This document shows positions 18,214 to 29,107 of a DNA stretch of 64,000 bases, piece by piece. Source of the stretch: G963674955 sp963674955 (GTDB taxonomy: Bacteria > Desulfobacterota > Desulfovibrionia > Desulfovibrionales > Desulfovibrionaceae). Below the pieces are notes generated by a model. It was not told the DNA's origin and did no database searches. It was given only the letters and a program-made list of their open reading frames with translations. A program made the translations under genes and the position numbers. The stretch covers positions 62,001-126,000 of the forward strand of contig CAXXKR010000004.1 of assembly GCA_963674955.2 (NCBI GenBank). Direction: 5' to 3'. How positions within the stretch are numbered: the stretch's first letter is position 1; each line of letters opens with the position of its first letter.

Positions 18214-18654
18214 ATGTCAAAAAATGCAGGATCGGTAGTTCTGACGAAAAATCGTGTTACAAAATGCGTTTTGTATCTTTTTTTTGTCCTCGCGGGTTGC
18301 GCTGGCGGTCCGGAATGGTCCGGCTCGAGCGGAGACGAGATTTTCGTGTCTTTGGACCAAGGGACGGAGTTCGCCGTGGAACTTGTCCAGGGCGAGCAGC
18401 TTCTCCTGGAAATGCGCAACCCCGGCGACGGGGGCTATGAATTTGCCGGAGCCTCCTTCGACGCCGCCCTATTGCGGTTGGACAATTTCATTTTGCAGCC
18501 TCCGGAGCAAGGCGCGCCTTTGGGTGATTTCGGCCGCGCGGCATACGTATTCACGGCCCTGGAGTTCGGCGAGACGGTGGTGCTCATCAATATCGGGAGG
18601 TCAGGCGGAGACCCCGAAGTCTACAAGCGCGTGAACGTCAAGGTCGGATACTAG
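18214..18654 (+). CDS. Chagasin/I42-like protease inhibitor lipoprotein (tentative)
   Basis: The 146-residue protein has a hydrophobic stretch (CVLYLFFVLAGC) ending in a lipobox, preceded by a rather long polar N terminus, so the true start could lie later. The mature part is a small beta-rich domain with MRNPGDGGYEF and GRAAYVFTALEFGETVVLI. These resemble the NPTTGY-like loop and following strand of chagasin-family (I42) cysteine protease inhibitors. The third loop with the R-P-W pattern is not clear, so inhibition is inferred only. Its stop overlaps the converging radical SAM gene by four bases. Confidence 0.6.
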   Translation: MSKNAGSVVLTKNRVTKCVLYLFFVLAGCAGGPEWSGSSGDEIFVSLDQGTEFAVELVQGEQLLLEMRNPGDGGYEFAGASFDAALLRLDNFILQPPEQGAPLGDFGRAAYVFTALEFGETVVLINIGRSGGDPEVYKRVNVKVGY

Positions 18655-21188
18655 AAGAGCTGCTCAAGCTTGAGCAGTGAGAAGTCAAGGCCGGTTATGG
18701 GATCGTTGACCTTCTGGACCATGACCAGCGGGTTCAGGTAACCGGCGCTCCAATCCAGAACCAGCCGCAACCCGTCGGAACCCCGGGGGGAAGCTTCCTT
18801 TATTAATGGGCGCATGTTGAATTCCTTCATGCCGCGCTTGGTCTTCCGAACCACGATGAATTCATCACTTTCCATCAGCTCGCGCCACTTGTCCAGGCGT
18901 GCTTGCACCTCTTTCCGTGCGCCCTTGAATTCGAGGAAGAAGATTTCGGATACGGGGTGGGACTGTTTTTTGCCCATGGTCAGCGTCTCCACCCTGGTCA
19001 GGCGCAATCCGGCAGGCAGGCAGGGGGCCAGCTTTTCGCGTATCTCGTCCGGTTCCATGGGTCGGCGCAGAAAAACGTTGACCCATTCCGACAGGCTTTC
19101 AACGCCCACGGGCAGGGCCATGCCGAAGGACAGGCGCGGCAGGGGATGGAATCCGGCGGAAAAGCTTACGGGCAGCGCGGCCCGGCGCATGGCCCGGCCA
19201 AAGGCGGTCTGCAGTTCCAGTTGGCTCAGGTAGGCCGCCAAGTCCCTTTTTTCGTACCAGATGCGGTAGTGACCGCCCTTTTCATGCAGGTCGTCATGGT
19301 GTGGGAATTCCTGGGCCGGGTCGCCCTCGGTCTGGTCCCGCTTTTTGAAAACGACCCTGGGCCTGATGTCCTTGGTTGCCGCCTGGATTTCAAGAGTGGA
19401 CACGTGGCCGTTGAAGCCGCAGACTCCGCAGTTGCGGCAGGCGTCGTAGCGGCAGTCGTTGGAGATTTTTTCCTCAAGGGCGCGCCTGCGCTCCGTGAGC
19501 AGGTATTTCCGGCTTACGCCGCAGTTCAGGTGGTCCCAAGGCAGCGGGGCGTCTAGGTCCCTGGCCGCCAGATATTCGTCAACGCTCAGGCCGTGTTTCT
19601 CAAGGGCCTTGAGATAAGGCTCGATCCTGAATCTGTCCTTCCAGCTCGTAAACAAAGCGCCGGACCGGTATGCGTCCTCGACGACCGGGGCCAGCCTCCT
19701 GTCGCCCCTTGAAAAGACCCCTTCCAGATAGCTCATTTCCGGCTCGTGAAATTTCAGGGTGAGCCTTTTGTGCGGCCGGAAAAGATTTCTGAGCAGGCCG
19801 ATCCTTTCCCTGATTTCCTCCAGGTTGATCTGCCTTTCCCACTGGAACGGCGTGTGGGGCTTGGGCACGAAAGGCGATACTGCGGCGGTGATTTGCAAGC
19901 GTTTGACGTGCCGTCCGGCCACGTCCCGGACCTTTAGACAGAGATCGAGAATGGCCTTCAGGTCTTCTTCGGTTTCCGTGGGCAGGCCGATCATGAAATA
20001 GAGTTTGACCATCTGCCAGCCGTTTTCAAACAGTTTGAGCACATGGTCCAGAAGCTCCTGTTCGTGAATGCCCTTGTTGATCACGTCCCTCAAACGCTGG
20101 CTTCCGGCTTCCGGGGCCAGAGTGGCTCCCGTGCGGCGGATGCTGGCCATGCGTTTTATTATCGGCTCGGACAGCGAACCTACGCGCAGGGAGGGCAGGG
20201 AGATGGAAACCTGCTCCGAGGCGCAGCGGTCGAAACTTCCGGTGAACAGCGCTTCCAGGGCCGAATAGTCGCCCGTGCTCAGGGAGAGCAGCGAAAGTTC
20301 CTCGAATCCGGTGTTGGCCAGGCCGTCTTGCAGGAGTTTCTCAAGGTTTTCCAGGTTTCTTTCGCGCACCGGGCGGTAGATCATTCCGGCCTGGCAGAAG
20401 CGGCAGCCTCGGGTGCAGCCGCGCGCTATTTCCAGTGTCAGGCGGTCATGGATGGCCTGACCGAAGGTCTGCATGGGGTTGCTGGGGAAAGGCGCCAGGT
20501 CGAGGTCCTGGACAATGGCCTTTTCAACCCTGGCATATGCGGGATCAACGGGCAGCAGAGGTTTGCCCGGCCCCTGGTCCTTGAAGAAGGCTGGTATGTA
20601 GACGCCCGGTATTCTCTTCAGCTGCTTCAGGAGTTCATCTTTTTTCAGCCCCAGTTCCCTGGCCTTGTCGATGTGCTCAAGGATTTCCGGCAGGGCCTCT
20701 TCACCGTCGCCGATGACCACGGCGTCCAGAAAGTCTGCCACAGGCTCGGCGTTGAATCCCGCGCCGCCGCCTGCCAGCACCAATGGATGGGAATCGTCCC
20801 TGTCCCCTGCGCGCAGGGGGATTCCGGACAGGTCCAGCATGTACAGGATATTGGTGTAGCAGAGCTCATGGGTCAGGCTGAAGGCTACGGCGTCCATGTC
20901 CCTGATGGGCGTGTCCGATTCCAGGGTGGCCAGGGGGACATCCTCCCTGCGCATGATTTCGGCCGTTTCCTCGCAGGGCGCATAGACGCGCTCGGCCCAG
21001 AACTCGTCGCGGGCGTTGACCGCGTGCAGAAGAATCTGCTGGCCCATGTAGGACATGCCCACGTCGTAGAGGTCGGGAAAGGCCAAAGCCAGCCGCACCC
21101 GCACCCGGGAAGGGTCTTTGGATTCCACGCCCCATTCCGCGCCGGTGTATCGGCAGGGCCGGGTCAATATGGGCAATAATTCTTTCAT
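18651..21188 (-). CDS. B12-binding-like radical SAM protein fused to DUF2344 (TIGR03960/TIGR03936)
   Basis: This 845-residue protein has three parts. Residues 1-200 resemble a cobalamin-binding-like domain; 250-480 form the radical SAM core with Cys258, Cys262 and Cys265 in RGCTRGCRFCQAG; and a Cys-rich segment (NDCRYDACRNCGVCGF) precedes a C-terminal DUF2344 domain beginning HYRIWYEKRDLAAYLSQLELQ. This fusion is conserved among anaerobes and is sometimes adjacent to ribonuclease G or ribosomal genes elsewhere; its reaction is not known to me. An unusual point is the start: no Shine-Dalgarno is visible before the ATG at 21188, and a terminator hairpin ends ten bases upstream. Confidence 0.9.
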   Translation of the reverse strand: MKELLPILTRPCRYTGAEWGVESKDPSRVRVRLALAFPDLYDVGMSYMGQQILLHAVNARDEFWAERVYAPCEETAEIMRREDVPLATLESDTPIRDMDAVAFSLTHELCYTNILYMLDLSGIPLRAGDRDDSHPLVLAGGGAGFNAEPVADFLDAVVIGDGEEALPEILEHIDKARELGLKKDELLKQLKRIPGVYIPAFFKDQGPGKPLLPVDPAYARVEKAIVQDLDLAPFPSNPMQTFGQAIHDRLTLEIARGCTRGCRFCQAGMIYRPVRERNLENLEKLLQDGLANTGFEELSLLSLSTGDYSALEALFTGSFDRCASEQVSISLPSLRVGSLSEPIIKRMASIRRTGATLAPEAGSQRLRDVINKGIHEQELLDHVLKLFENGWQMVKLYFMIGLPTETEEDLKAILDLCLKVRDVAGRHVKRLQITAAVSPFVPKPHTPFQWERQINLEEIRERIGLLRNLFRPHKRLTLKFHEPEMSYLEGVFSRGDRRLAPVVEDAYRSGALFTSWKDRFRIEPYLKALEKHGLSVDEYLAARDLDAPLPWDHLNCGVSRKYLLTERRRALEEKISNDCRYDACRNCGVCGFNGHVSTLEIQAATKDIRPRVVFKKRDQTEGDPAQEFPHHDDLHEKGGHYRIWYEKRDLAAYLSQLELQTAFGRAMRRAALPVSFSAGFHPLPRLSFGMALPVGVESLSEWVNVFLRRPMEPDEIREKLAPCLPAGLRLTRVETLTMGKKQSHPVSEIFFLEFKGARKEVQARLDKWRELMESDEFIVVRKTKRGMKEFNMRPLIKEASPRGSDGLRLVLDWSAGYLNPLVMVQKVNDPITGLDFSLLKLEQLF

Positions 21189-21189
21189 A

Positions 21190-21221
21190 TAATAAAAAAG
21201 GGCGGTTGCAGTCCCGCCCTT
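21190..21221 (-). terminator. Terminator directly upstream of the radical SAM start
   Basis: An 8-bp stem AAGGGCGG/CCGCCCTT (21198-21205 with 21214-21221) is followed on the minus strand by six U. It ends transcription of the gene at 21248-21589 and occupies the position where a ribosome site of the next gene should be. Confidence 0.8.
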
Positions 21222-21247
21222 GTACTAGATCGAATTGATGGAAAAGG

Positions 21248-21589
21248 CTACTTCTTGAGAATCTGGGAAATGTCGCCGCCAGCCATTCTCTGCAGGTTCT
21301 TGAGGTCGCCGGGAGTGGAAAGAGTCAGGTTGCTGACCGCTTCCATGTATTTGGTGGTCAGTTCCTCCGGGCAGTTCTTGTACTGGTAGAGTACGTGCTC
21401 TGTGGAAATTTCGCCTGACATTTCCTGGTCAAAGGGGAAGCCGTAGGGCACCAGCATCATTTGCATGCCTGTCTGGGCGGGAACGGTTTGGAGGATGGCG
21501 GGGTCCTGGATGCTTTTCCCGTCTTCGCTCCATTTGCCCAGAACCATTTCCCCGGTGATTATCTTAACCAGCCTGATATCGTATGCCAT
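21248..21589 (-). CDS. Conserved small protein, 113 residues
   Basis: The ATG at 21589 is preceded by GGAGACC. The N-terminal half (YDIRLVKIITGEMVLGKW, IQDPAILQTVP, MMLVPYGFPF) reads as a short five-strand barrel reminiscent of Sm-like folds, which begin with a similar V-x-x-x-x-G-E-x-V-x-G pattern. The C-terminal 40 residues are helical. This is a resemblance only and I assign no function. It has a strong terminator behind it and is probably monocistronic. Confidence 0.75.
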   Translation of the reverse strand: MAYDIRLVKIITGEMVLGKWSEDGKSIQDPAILQTVPAQTGMQMMLVPYGFPFDQEMSGEISTEHVLYQYKNCPEELTTKYMEAVSNLTLSTPGDLKNLQRMAGGDISQILKK

Positions 21590-21657
21590 GTCGGTCTCCT
21601 TGATTTATTGCGTCGGCCCAGAAAGTAGGGATTGACCGGCGCACTGTCAAGGGCGGT

Positions 21658-22068
21658 TCATTTTTCTCCGCGGAGCGATCTTTCGTAGAGAATGACCGGA
21701 ATGACGAAGAGCACGTAGGTCAGAAAGTCCCCGGCCAGCCAGATGAAACTGGAGCCATAGGCGGGCGGCCCGTTGAAGAGTTCCGGGAAGCCGTAGAGCA
21801 TGACCGAGAAGGCTCCAAGGGTCAGGGTGCCGTTCATGACCAGGCGCCAAGTCTTGGGTTCAAGGGCCTTTTTGCCGAAGGCCATCAGGTAGCAGGCGCC
21901 CAGGCAGGCCGTGAACAGGATTATGTCCGCGAAGTTCTTGACCATGATCATGTTCCGGTAAGAGCCGTATGTCGGAGAGATGAAGCGCGAGGCCTCCTGA
22001 ATGAGCAGGTAGGCCCTGAACAGCTTGGAAAGGGTAAGGACGGTCAGCATGTAGAAATAGAGCTTCAT
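21658..22068 (-). CDS. Small polytopic membrane protein, 136 residues
   Basis: The start at 22068 follows GGAGGAAC. About four hydrophobic segments are visible (residues 4-22, 45-65, 77-97 and 106-127), and the protein ends in a positively charged tail ERSLRGEK, consistent with inner-membrane location and cytoplasmic C terminus. I do not recognise the family. It lies 69 bases upstream of the previous gene in the same direction, so they may share a transcript. Confidence 0.75.
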   Translation of the reverse strand: MKLYFYMLTVLTLSKLFRAYLLIQEASRFISPTYGSYRNMIMVKNFADIILFTACLGACYLMAFGKKALEPKTWRLVMNGTLTLGAFSVMLYGFPELFNGPPAYGSSFIWLAGDFLTYVLFVIPVILYERSLRGEK

Positions 22069-22424
22069 TGTTCCTCCGTATTGGGTCTTTTAGTCAAAAA
22101 TATCGGTATTTGTTTTCTTAACCCTTGGACAGTGCTATTGGAAAGACAATCATGGGCGCAATTCAGCCTTTCGTCGAATAAAGAGGTTTTTTTTGGGTTT
22201 TTCTGAATTTGCGTCCTTGTTCGGTGGACGGGTCTTTCGGGAAATAAACGGCGTTTTTCGTCTGCCGAATGAAATGAGTATCGCTTCGACGTAGTTAGGA
22301 AAGGCGAAAACGCCGTTTACCGAAAAAGGGATGCATCGTGAGTGAGTCCTCATTTATATATGGCCCATGAAAACTCGGAGACATCCGGGGGCAAACACAA
22401 ACGCCAAAAAAACAGGGGGATGAA
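22069..22424. other. Regulatory intergenic region before the symporter operon
   Basis: This 356-base stretch has no convincing gene. The only long frame (minus, 22150-22353) has no ribosome site and an atypical composition. It contains two identical-type 11-bp palindromes (listed separately) and presumably the promoters of both flanking units. Confidence 0.6.
22246..22318. promoter_or_regulatory. Pair of 11-bp palindromes AAACGNCGTTT
   Basis: AAACGGCGTTT at 22246-22256 and AAACGCCGTTT at 22308-22318 are palindromes with one central base, 62 bases apart centre to centre, or six helical turns. They lie about 110-180 bases upstream of the DUF4212 gene. Such in-phase pairs are typical of operators for a dimeric regulator that loops DNA. 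They could also pair with each other as a long-looped hairpin. Confidence 0.5.
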
Positions 22425-22679
22425 ATGGCTGAAAAGACAATGACTGAATACTGGATGAAGAACTTAAGGCTTATGGTGATTTTGCTGTCAATTTGGGCGG
22501 TCGTATCCTATGGCGCGGCTATTCTGTTCGTGGAACCGCTGAACAACATCAAGATAGCCGGTTTCCCGCTTGGATTCTGGTTCGCCCAGCAGGGATCGAT
22601 CTACACGTTTGTCTGTCTCATTTTCGTCTACGTCTGGAAGATGAGGAAACTGGACAGGGAATACGACGTGCACGAGTAA
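22425..22679 (+). CDS. DUF4212 small subunit of a solute:sodium symporter
   Basis: The 84-residue protein starts at an ATG preceded by AGGGGGATGAA. It contains two membrane helices (residues 15-33 and 55-73) joined by PLNNIKIAGFPLGFWFAQQGS, a pattern typical of DUF4212 proteins (putative symporter small subunit). These are always found just upstream of an SSS permease of the VC_2705 type, as here. The small subunit is assumed to help assembly or transport. Organic acids such as acetate are the usual guess for substrate. Confidence 0.88.
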   Translation: MAEKTMTEYWMKNLRLMVILLSIWAVVSYGAAILFVEPLNNIKIAGFPLGFWFAQQGSIYTFVCLIFVYVWKMRKLDREYDVHE

Positions 22680-22737
22680 TCGATGGATTTTCGATTAGGC
22701 TTAACAAGATAAGACAACAAGCAGTGAGGAGACAAGC

Positions 22738-24561
<1,824 letters not shown>

Positions 24562-24580
24562 CCTTCACCATTGATTGACG

Positions 24581-24620
24581 GCCTGTCCGGGGACGCGTGC
24601 CAATGTTTCCCCGGACAGGC
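24581..24620 (+). promoter_or_regulatory. Intercistronic stem-loop
   Basis: A perfect 13-bp GC-rich stem (24581-24593 with 24608-24620) with a 14-base loop lies between the symporter and regulator genes. There is no U-tract, so mRNA stabilisation or partial termination is more likely than full termination. Confidence 0.7.
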
Positions 24621-24674
24621 ATATCTGATACTTTGAGTCTGGAATTGGACCTCATTTGACCAGCGGAGGCGAGA

Positions 24675-26600
24675 ATGGCCCTGAGAACGGACGCCCATGC
24701 GGTTTCTCCCGGAATAGCCAAGGAATTTCTGCAAAGGACGCTGCCTTTTTCCGAGTTGGATGAAGATATTCTGGAAAAGGTTTCCAAAGAGTGTTCCGTT
24801 GATTTTTTTCCCACCAACACCCTGATGCTCATTCAGGGCGCCACGGAAGTTGATTATCTCTATCTGGTTCAAAAGGGAGGGGTTAAGCTGTATCTCAAGG
24901 ACGAGGATGGCGGAGAAACCCTGGTGGACTACCGTGGAGAAGGCGCGGCAATCGGAGCTTTGGCCCTGATAAGAAAGAGCAAGGCCAACCTCAACGTGGA
25001 GACAGTGGAGGACACCTTCTTCCTCAGGGTTCCCAAGGAGGCCTTTCACCGTCTGCTAGAGGGCGAACAGGCCGTTGTCCAATACTACCTCAAGAGTCTT
25101 TCCGAAAATTACGTGACCAAGGCCTACAGCGAGATTCGCCGCCAGAAGGTCGCGCCCCAGGCCGATAGCGGGCTTTTTCTCTTTTCCACCGAGGTGGCGG
25201 ACATCATCCGCAGGCCCCCGGTGGTCATCGACGCCGGGCAGTCCATCAGACAGGCCGCTTCGCTCATGGCCACCGAAGGAATAGGTTCCCTGATCGTGTC
25301 CAAGGACAAGGAAGGTTGCGCGGGAATCGTCACGGACAAGGATTTCCGTTACAAGGTGGTGGCCAGGGGGTTGGATTACGACGCGCCCGTGGAATCGATC
25401 ATGGCCAGTCCGGTCCTGACAATCGACCCTCACGCCATCTGTTTCGACGCCCTGCTCCTGATGATGAAAAAGCAGATTCACCATCTGGCCATCAAGAGTC
25501 CGGCCGGAGTGGTGGGCATGATCACTTCCCACGACATAATGGTGCTTCAGGGCCGCTCCCCGTTCTCCCTGTTCAAGGAGATCGTCATTGAGGGCCACAT
25601 CGAAGGGCTGTATTCCCTGTCCCAGAAGATACCGCTTGTCATCCGCACCCTCATGGAGGAAGGGGCGAAGTCCAGCAACATAACGCGCATGATCGCAGTG
25701 CTCAACGACCTGATACTCGAAAAACTGTTGTCGCTGATGCAGGACGAGCTTGGGCCGCCGCCTGTGCCGTTTTGCTGGATGCTCCTGGGCAGCGAGGGCA
25801 GGCGCGAACAGACATTCAGAACGGACCAGGACAATGCGATAATCTATCAGGACTGCTCAGGCGACCAGGCCAAAAAGGTGGAGGCTTATTTCCAGGCTTT
25901 CGGCACGACGGCCATCGAACACTTAGTCCAATGCGGTTTTCCCCTGTGCAAGGGCGACATCATGGCCTCAAACCCCAAGTGGTGCCAGCCCTATTCGGTC
26001 TGGAAGCGTTATTTCACCCATTGGGTAAAGTCGCCTGAACCTTTGGAGGTTATGCACGCCACCATATTCTTTGATTTTCGGCCCGGGTTCGGTTCTTTTG
26101 AACTTACCGAGAAGCTGCGCTCGGAACTTGGCGAAAGCACCACCCGCGAAGACGTTTTCCTGCGCTATCTGGCGTCCGACTGCCTGGCCACGAGGCCGCC
26201 CCTTTCCTTTTTCAACAGCTTCATCGTGGAGAAGGACGGGGAACACAAGGACACCCTGGACATAAAGAAGCGCGGTCTCGTGCCTTTCGTGGATTTCGCC
26301 AGGCTCCTGTCATTGAAGCACAACATTCCGGAAACCAACACCCTTGCGCGCTACATGCTGCTCAAGCAGGCCGGGCATCTGTCGGAGGATTTTTACGACG
26401 AGATTTGCAATGCCTACGGATTTCTCATGCAGATCCGCCTAGCGCACCAACTCCGGCAGATGGAGCAAGGCGAGACGCCCAACAACCAGATCAACCCGGC
26501 GCGGCTGTCCGAGCTTGAGAGGCGAACTCTCAAGGACGCGTTTTCGGTCATCGGCAGAATCCAGTCCTATATCAAGGACTACTTTCGCTTGAACCTTTAG
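24675..26600 (+). CDS. Cyclic-nucleotide-binding / CBS / DUF294 nucleotidyltransferase-like regulator
   Basis: The 641-residue protein has an ordered domain set: a cyclic-nucleotide-binding-like fold (residues 20-140), two CBS domains (about 170-295, with IGSLIVSKDKEGCAGIVTDKDF), and a DUF294 nucleotidyltransferase-like domain with LGSEGRREQTFRTDQDNAIIY. The last resembles the GlnD catalytic site (G-S-x-x-R, D-x-D). A helical C-terminal part follows. The set matches a family of putative signal transduction proteins next to VC_2705-type symporters. It probably senses nucleotides and controls the permease, but neither ligand nor target is known from sequence. Confidence 0.87.
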   Translation: MALRTDAHAVSPGIAKEFLQRTLPFSELDEDILEKVSKECSVDFFPTNTLMLIQGATEVDYLYLVQKGGVKLYLKDEDGGETLVDYRGEGAAIGALALIRKSKANLNVETVEDTFFLRVPKEAFHRLLEGEQAVVQYYLKSLSENYVTKAYSEIRRQKVAPQADSGLFLFSTEVADIIRRPPVVIDAGQSIRQAASLMATEGIGSLIVSKDKEGCAGIVTDKDFRYKVVARGLDYDAPVESIMASPVLTIDPHAICFDALLLMMKKQIHHLAIKSPAGVVGMITSHDIMVLQGRSPFSLFKEIVIEGHIEGLYSLSQKIPLVIRTLMEEGAKSSNITRMIAVLNDLILEKLLSLMQDELGPPPVPFCWMLLGSEGRREQTFRTDQDNAIIYQDCSGDQAKKVEAYFQAFGTTAIEHLVQCGFPLCKGDIMASNPKWCQPYSVWKRYFTHWVKSPEPLEVMHATIFFDFRPGFGSFELTEKLRSELGESTTREDVFLRYLASDCLATRPPLSFFNSFIVEKDGEHKDTLDIKKRGLVPFVDFARLLSLKHNIPETNTLARYMLLKQAGHLSEDFYDEICNAYGFLMQIRLAHQLRQMEQGETPNNQINPARLSELERRTLKDAFSVIGRIQSYIKDYFRLNL

Positions 26601-26614
26601 GACTGGAAGATCAA

Positions 26615-27352
26615 ATGTTTTTTGATTTCAATCCATTGCTTATGAAACGTAAGATCGTTCGGGCCTTTAGGGGACAGCCGACGCATCCCGCCCTGATTCA
26701 GAACGAGAAGCACTTCGACGCCGTGGCCCAGGACATGCCCTTGTCCAAGTGCGATTTCGTGGTGGTGGATACGGAACTCACGGGCCTGAATTCGGCGGCG
26801 GACGAGATCGTCTCCATCGGCGCGGTGCGCATCAGGAATCTGAGCATCTGCATCGAAGACTGCTTCTACACGTTGATCCTGCCCAAGGAAATGACCAAGG
26901 ATTCCATCCTCATCCACCACATCACCCCGAACGAAGTCAAGAATTCCCCAAGGCTCTACCGCGTGCTGTCGAGTTTCATAGATTTCATCGGCAAGGATTT
27001 CATCGTCGGCCACCATATCGGGCTGGACATGTCCTTCATCAACCAGGCGTCCCGGAAGATATACAACGGCGACCTGCCCAACCCCTGCGTGGACACCATG
27101 CGCCTGGCCCAGGCCTATCAGGAGGAAATGTGGGAGAACTATTACGACCTCTACAGGCTGAACGTCTCCTATAACCTGGCCCATCTGTCCAAGCACTACG
27201 GCCTGCCTCTTTTCGAGTCCCACAACGCCCTGCAGGACGCCTTGCAGACCGCCTATCTTTTTCTCTATCTGGTCAAGAAGCTCAAGCAGGGCGGAGTGGA
27301 AACCCTTAAGGATTTGTACATGGCCGGACACGCCATGCGCTGGTACTACTGA
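26615..27352 (+). CDS. DnaQ-like 3'-5' exonuclease
   Basis: The 245-residue protein has a DEDD exonuclease fold. Motif I is VVVDTELTGLNS (Asp-x-Glu), motif II is FIVGHHIGLDMSFI (Asp in the second half), and motif III is SHNALQDALQTAYLF (His-x5-Asp, the DEDDh type). It resembles the epsilon proofreading subunit of DNA polymerase III but is a stand-alone version. Such an exonuclease is a repeated neighbour of the symporter/CBS regulator module in other proteobacteria, for an unknown reason. It starts 14 bases after the regulator stop. Confidence 0.87.
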   Translation: MFFDFNPLLMKRKIVRAFRGQPTHPALIQNEKHFDAVAQDMPLSKCDFVVVDTELTGLNSAADEIVSIGAVRIRNLSICIEDCFYTLILPKEMTKDSILIHHITPNEVKNSPRLYRVLSSFIDFIGKDFIVGHHIGLDMSFINQASRKIYNGDLPNPCVDTMRLAQAYQEEMWENYYDLYRLNVSYNLAHLSKHYGLPLFESHNALQDALQTAYLFLYLVKKLKQGGVETLKDLYMAGHAMRWYY

Positions 27353-27460
27353 TTTCTTTTCCTCTTTGCGCCTCCCGTCCCGCTGGTGTATCCATTCAAA
27401 GCCCGGCACAGGGTTGGTTTCACTCTTGCATAAGCCGGAGCTGAGAAGAAGGTAGGGAAA

Positions 27461-29026
27461 ATGCGCAGTTTGATAATCAGCCTGACCCGGTTCGGAGACC
27501 TGCTCCAGACCCAGCCCGTTATTTCCGGCCTCAAGGCGCAAGGCGGAGAGGTGGGACTGGTCTGTCTTGAGAATTTCGCTTCCACAACGACCCTTTTGGC
27601 GGACCTGGATTATGTCCTGCCCCTGCCCGGCGCACGCTTTCTGGCCCTGCTCGATTCGGACTGGCGAAAGAGTGTTCTTGAGCTGTCAAGGGTCAGGGAC
27701 TCCTTGGCCAGAGACTTTGACCCAGATGTTGTGGTCAACCTGACTCCGTCCGTTTCAGCCAGGCTGTTGAGCAGGGTTTTCAAGGGAAGCGAGGTGCGCG
27801 GTTTCGGCATGGACGAGCTTGGATTCAACGCCGATTCCTCGTCCTGGGCCGTGTTTTTGCAAACGGCGTCCGCCGACCGCGGCACAAGTCCTTTCAATGT
27901 CGTCGATCTTTTTTGCAGATCAGCGGGATTGCCCGAAGGCAAGACCGCTTTTCGGCTCAACACACCTGATGACAAATTGCTGAAAAAGGCAGACCGGCTT
28001 TTGGCCGGGTGCACAGGGGAGGTGCCGAACGCCAAGGGTTATGTGGCCTTTCAACTGGGGGCCAGCGAGGACCGGCGGCGCTGGCCGGTCAAGAGCTTCG
28101 TGCGTCTGGCCCGCAGGTTCTGGAAGGAGGAAGGGCGCGTTGCCGTCCTGGTGGGCTCCAAGGGGGAAAGGGAGCTTGGGCAAAGATTCGAGGCCCTGGT
28201 CGACTTTCCCGTGGCCAACGTCATGGGTGAGACCTCCCTGCCTGAACTTGCCGCTGTCCTCTGCCGCATGGACGTGCTGGCCACCAACGACACCGGAACC
28301 ATGCATCTGGCCGCCGGGCTCGGACTGCCGGTGGCAGCCATATTCCTGGCAACGGCCCAGCCCTGGGACACCGGGCCGTACAGGCCGGGAATGCTTTGCT
28401 TCGAGCCGGACATTGCCTGCCATCCCTGTTCTTTCGGCAGGGAGTGCCGCCACGGCGAAAAATGTCGTGAGACGATTGAACCGGATGCTGTTTATGAATT
28501 TGCCCGAAGACTGTTGCCTGGGGCCGGCGAGCCGGGGGAAGTGGATGTTTCGCAGCCCTTGCGCGTCTGGAAAACGTCGATGGGCGATGACGGCTTGTTC
28601 ACCCTGGAGTCTTTGAGCGGTCACGGTCGAAGCGACAGGGCCCTGTGGATTGTCGCCCAGCGTTGGTTTTATCGTCGGTTTCTTGACGGCGAAAACTTGT
28701 CTGGATGGCCTGGAGGAAAGCCTGAATTCGAGGCCGAATATTCTGCGAGCCTGAAATCGGTCCTGTCCGAGGCCGACAGCCTGATATTTCTGTTGATTCA
28801 GCAGGGCACAGTGCTTTCAAAAGATCCGCTGCCCATGCTCAAAGACAAGTTTCTGGAGAACTGCCGCAGGTTGCATGATCTGCTGGCCGGCGACCCGCGC
28901 ACGGGAGTCCTTGGTTCCCTTTGGCTGTTCGAGACACAGAGGACCGGCGGCGACCTGTCCGTACTCATGGCCCTGGTGGAGAGATATGGAAGGCTCGTTA
29001 GGGGGTTGCTTGACATTCTGACATGA
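27461..29026 (+). CDS. Glycosyltransferase family 9 (heptosyltransferase-like) with extra C-terminal domain
   Basis: Residues 1-350 look like an ADP-heptose:LPS heptosyltransferase-type GT9: the N-terminal LIISLTRFGDLLQTQPVI, the central FQLGASEDRRRWPVKSFVRLAR, and the donor-site NDTGTMHLAAGLGLPV. A Cys-containing block (CHPCSFGRECRHGEKC) follows. The remaining 170 residues are helical and have no clear counterpart in common GT9 enzymes. It precedes two helical proteins of possible flagellar role, so the acceptor could be flagellin rather than lipid A core; this is inference. Ribosome site AAGGTAGGG is present. Confidence 0.8.
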   Translation: MRSLIISLTRFGDLLQTQPVISGLKAQGGEVGLVCLENFASTTTLLADLDYVLPLPGARFLALLDSDWRKSVLELSRVRDSLARDFDPDVVVNLTPSVSARLLSRVFKGSEVRGFGMDELGFNADSSSWAVFLQTASADRGTSPFNVVDLFCRSAGLPEGKTAFRLNTPDDKLLKKADRLLAGCTGEVPNAKGYVAFQLGASEDRRRWPVKSFVRLARRFWKEEGRVAVLVGSKGERELGQRFEALVDFPVANVMGETSLPELAAVLCRMDVLATNDTGTMHLAAGLGLPVAAIFLATAQPWDTGPYRPGMLCFEPDIACHPCSFGRECRHGEKCRETIEPDAVYEFARRLLPGAGEPGEVDVSQPLRVWKTSMGDDGLFTLESLSGHGRSDRALWIVAQRWFYRRFLDGENLSGWPGGKPEFEAEYSASLKSVLSEADSLIFLLIQQGTVLSKDPLPMLKDKFLENCRRLHDLLAGDPRTGVLGSLWLFETQRTGGDLSVLMALVERYGRLVRGLLDILT

Positions 29027-29107
29027 CCGGCACGGAATTTGTATCAAAGGCGTAGCGACCCTTTTAAAGGAAAAATATTCTGTATCGCACATAGGAGGAA
29101 AGGCAGC

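Noticed and set aside
22150..22353. Minus-strand open frame of 67 codons before the symporter operon
   Set aside because: No ribosome site, unusual residue composition, and it covers two palindromic motifs that suggest a regulatory role instead.
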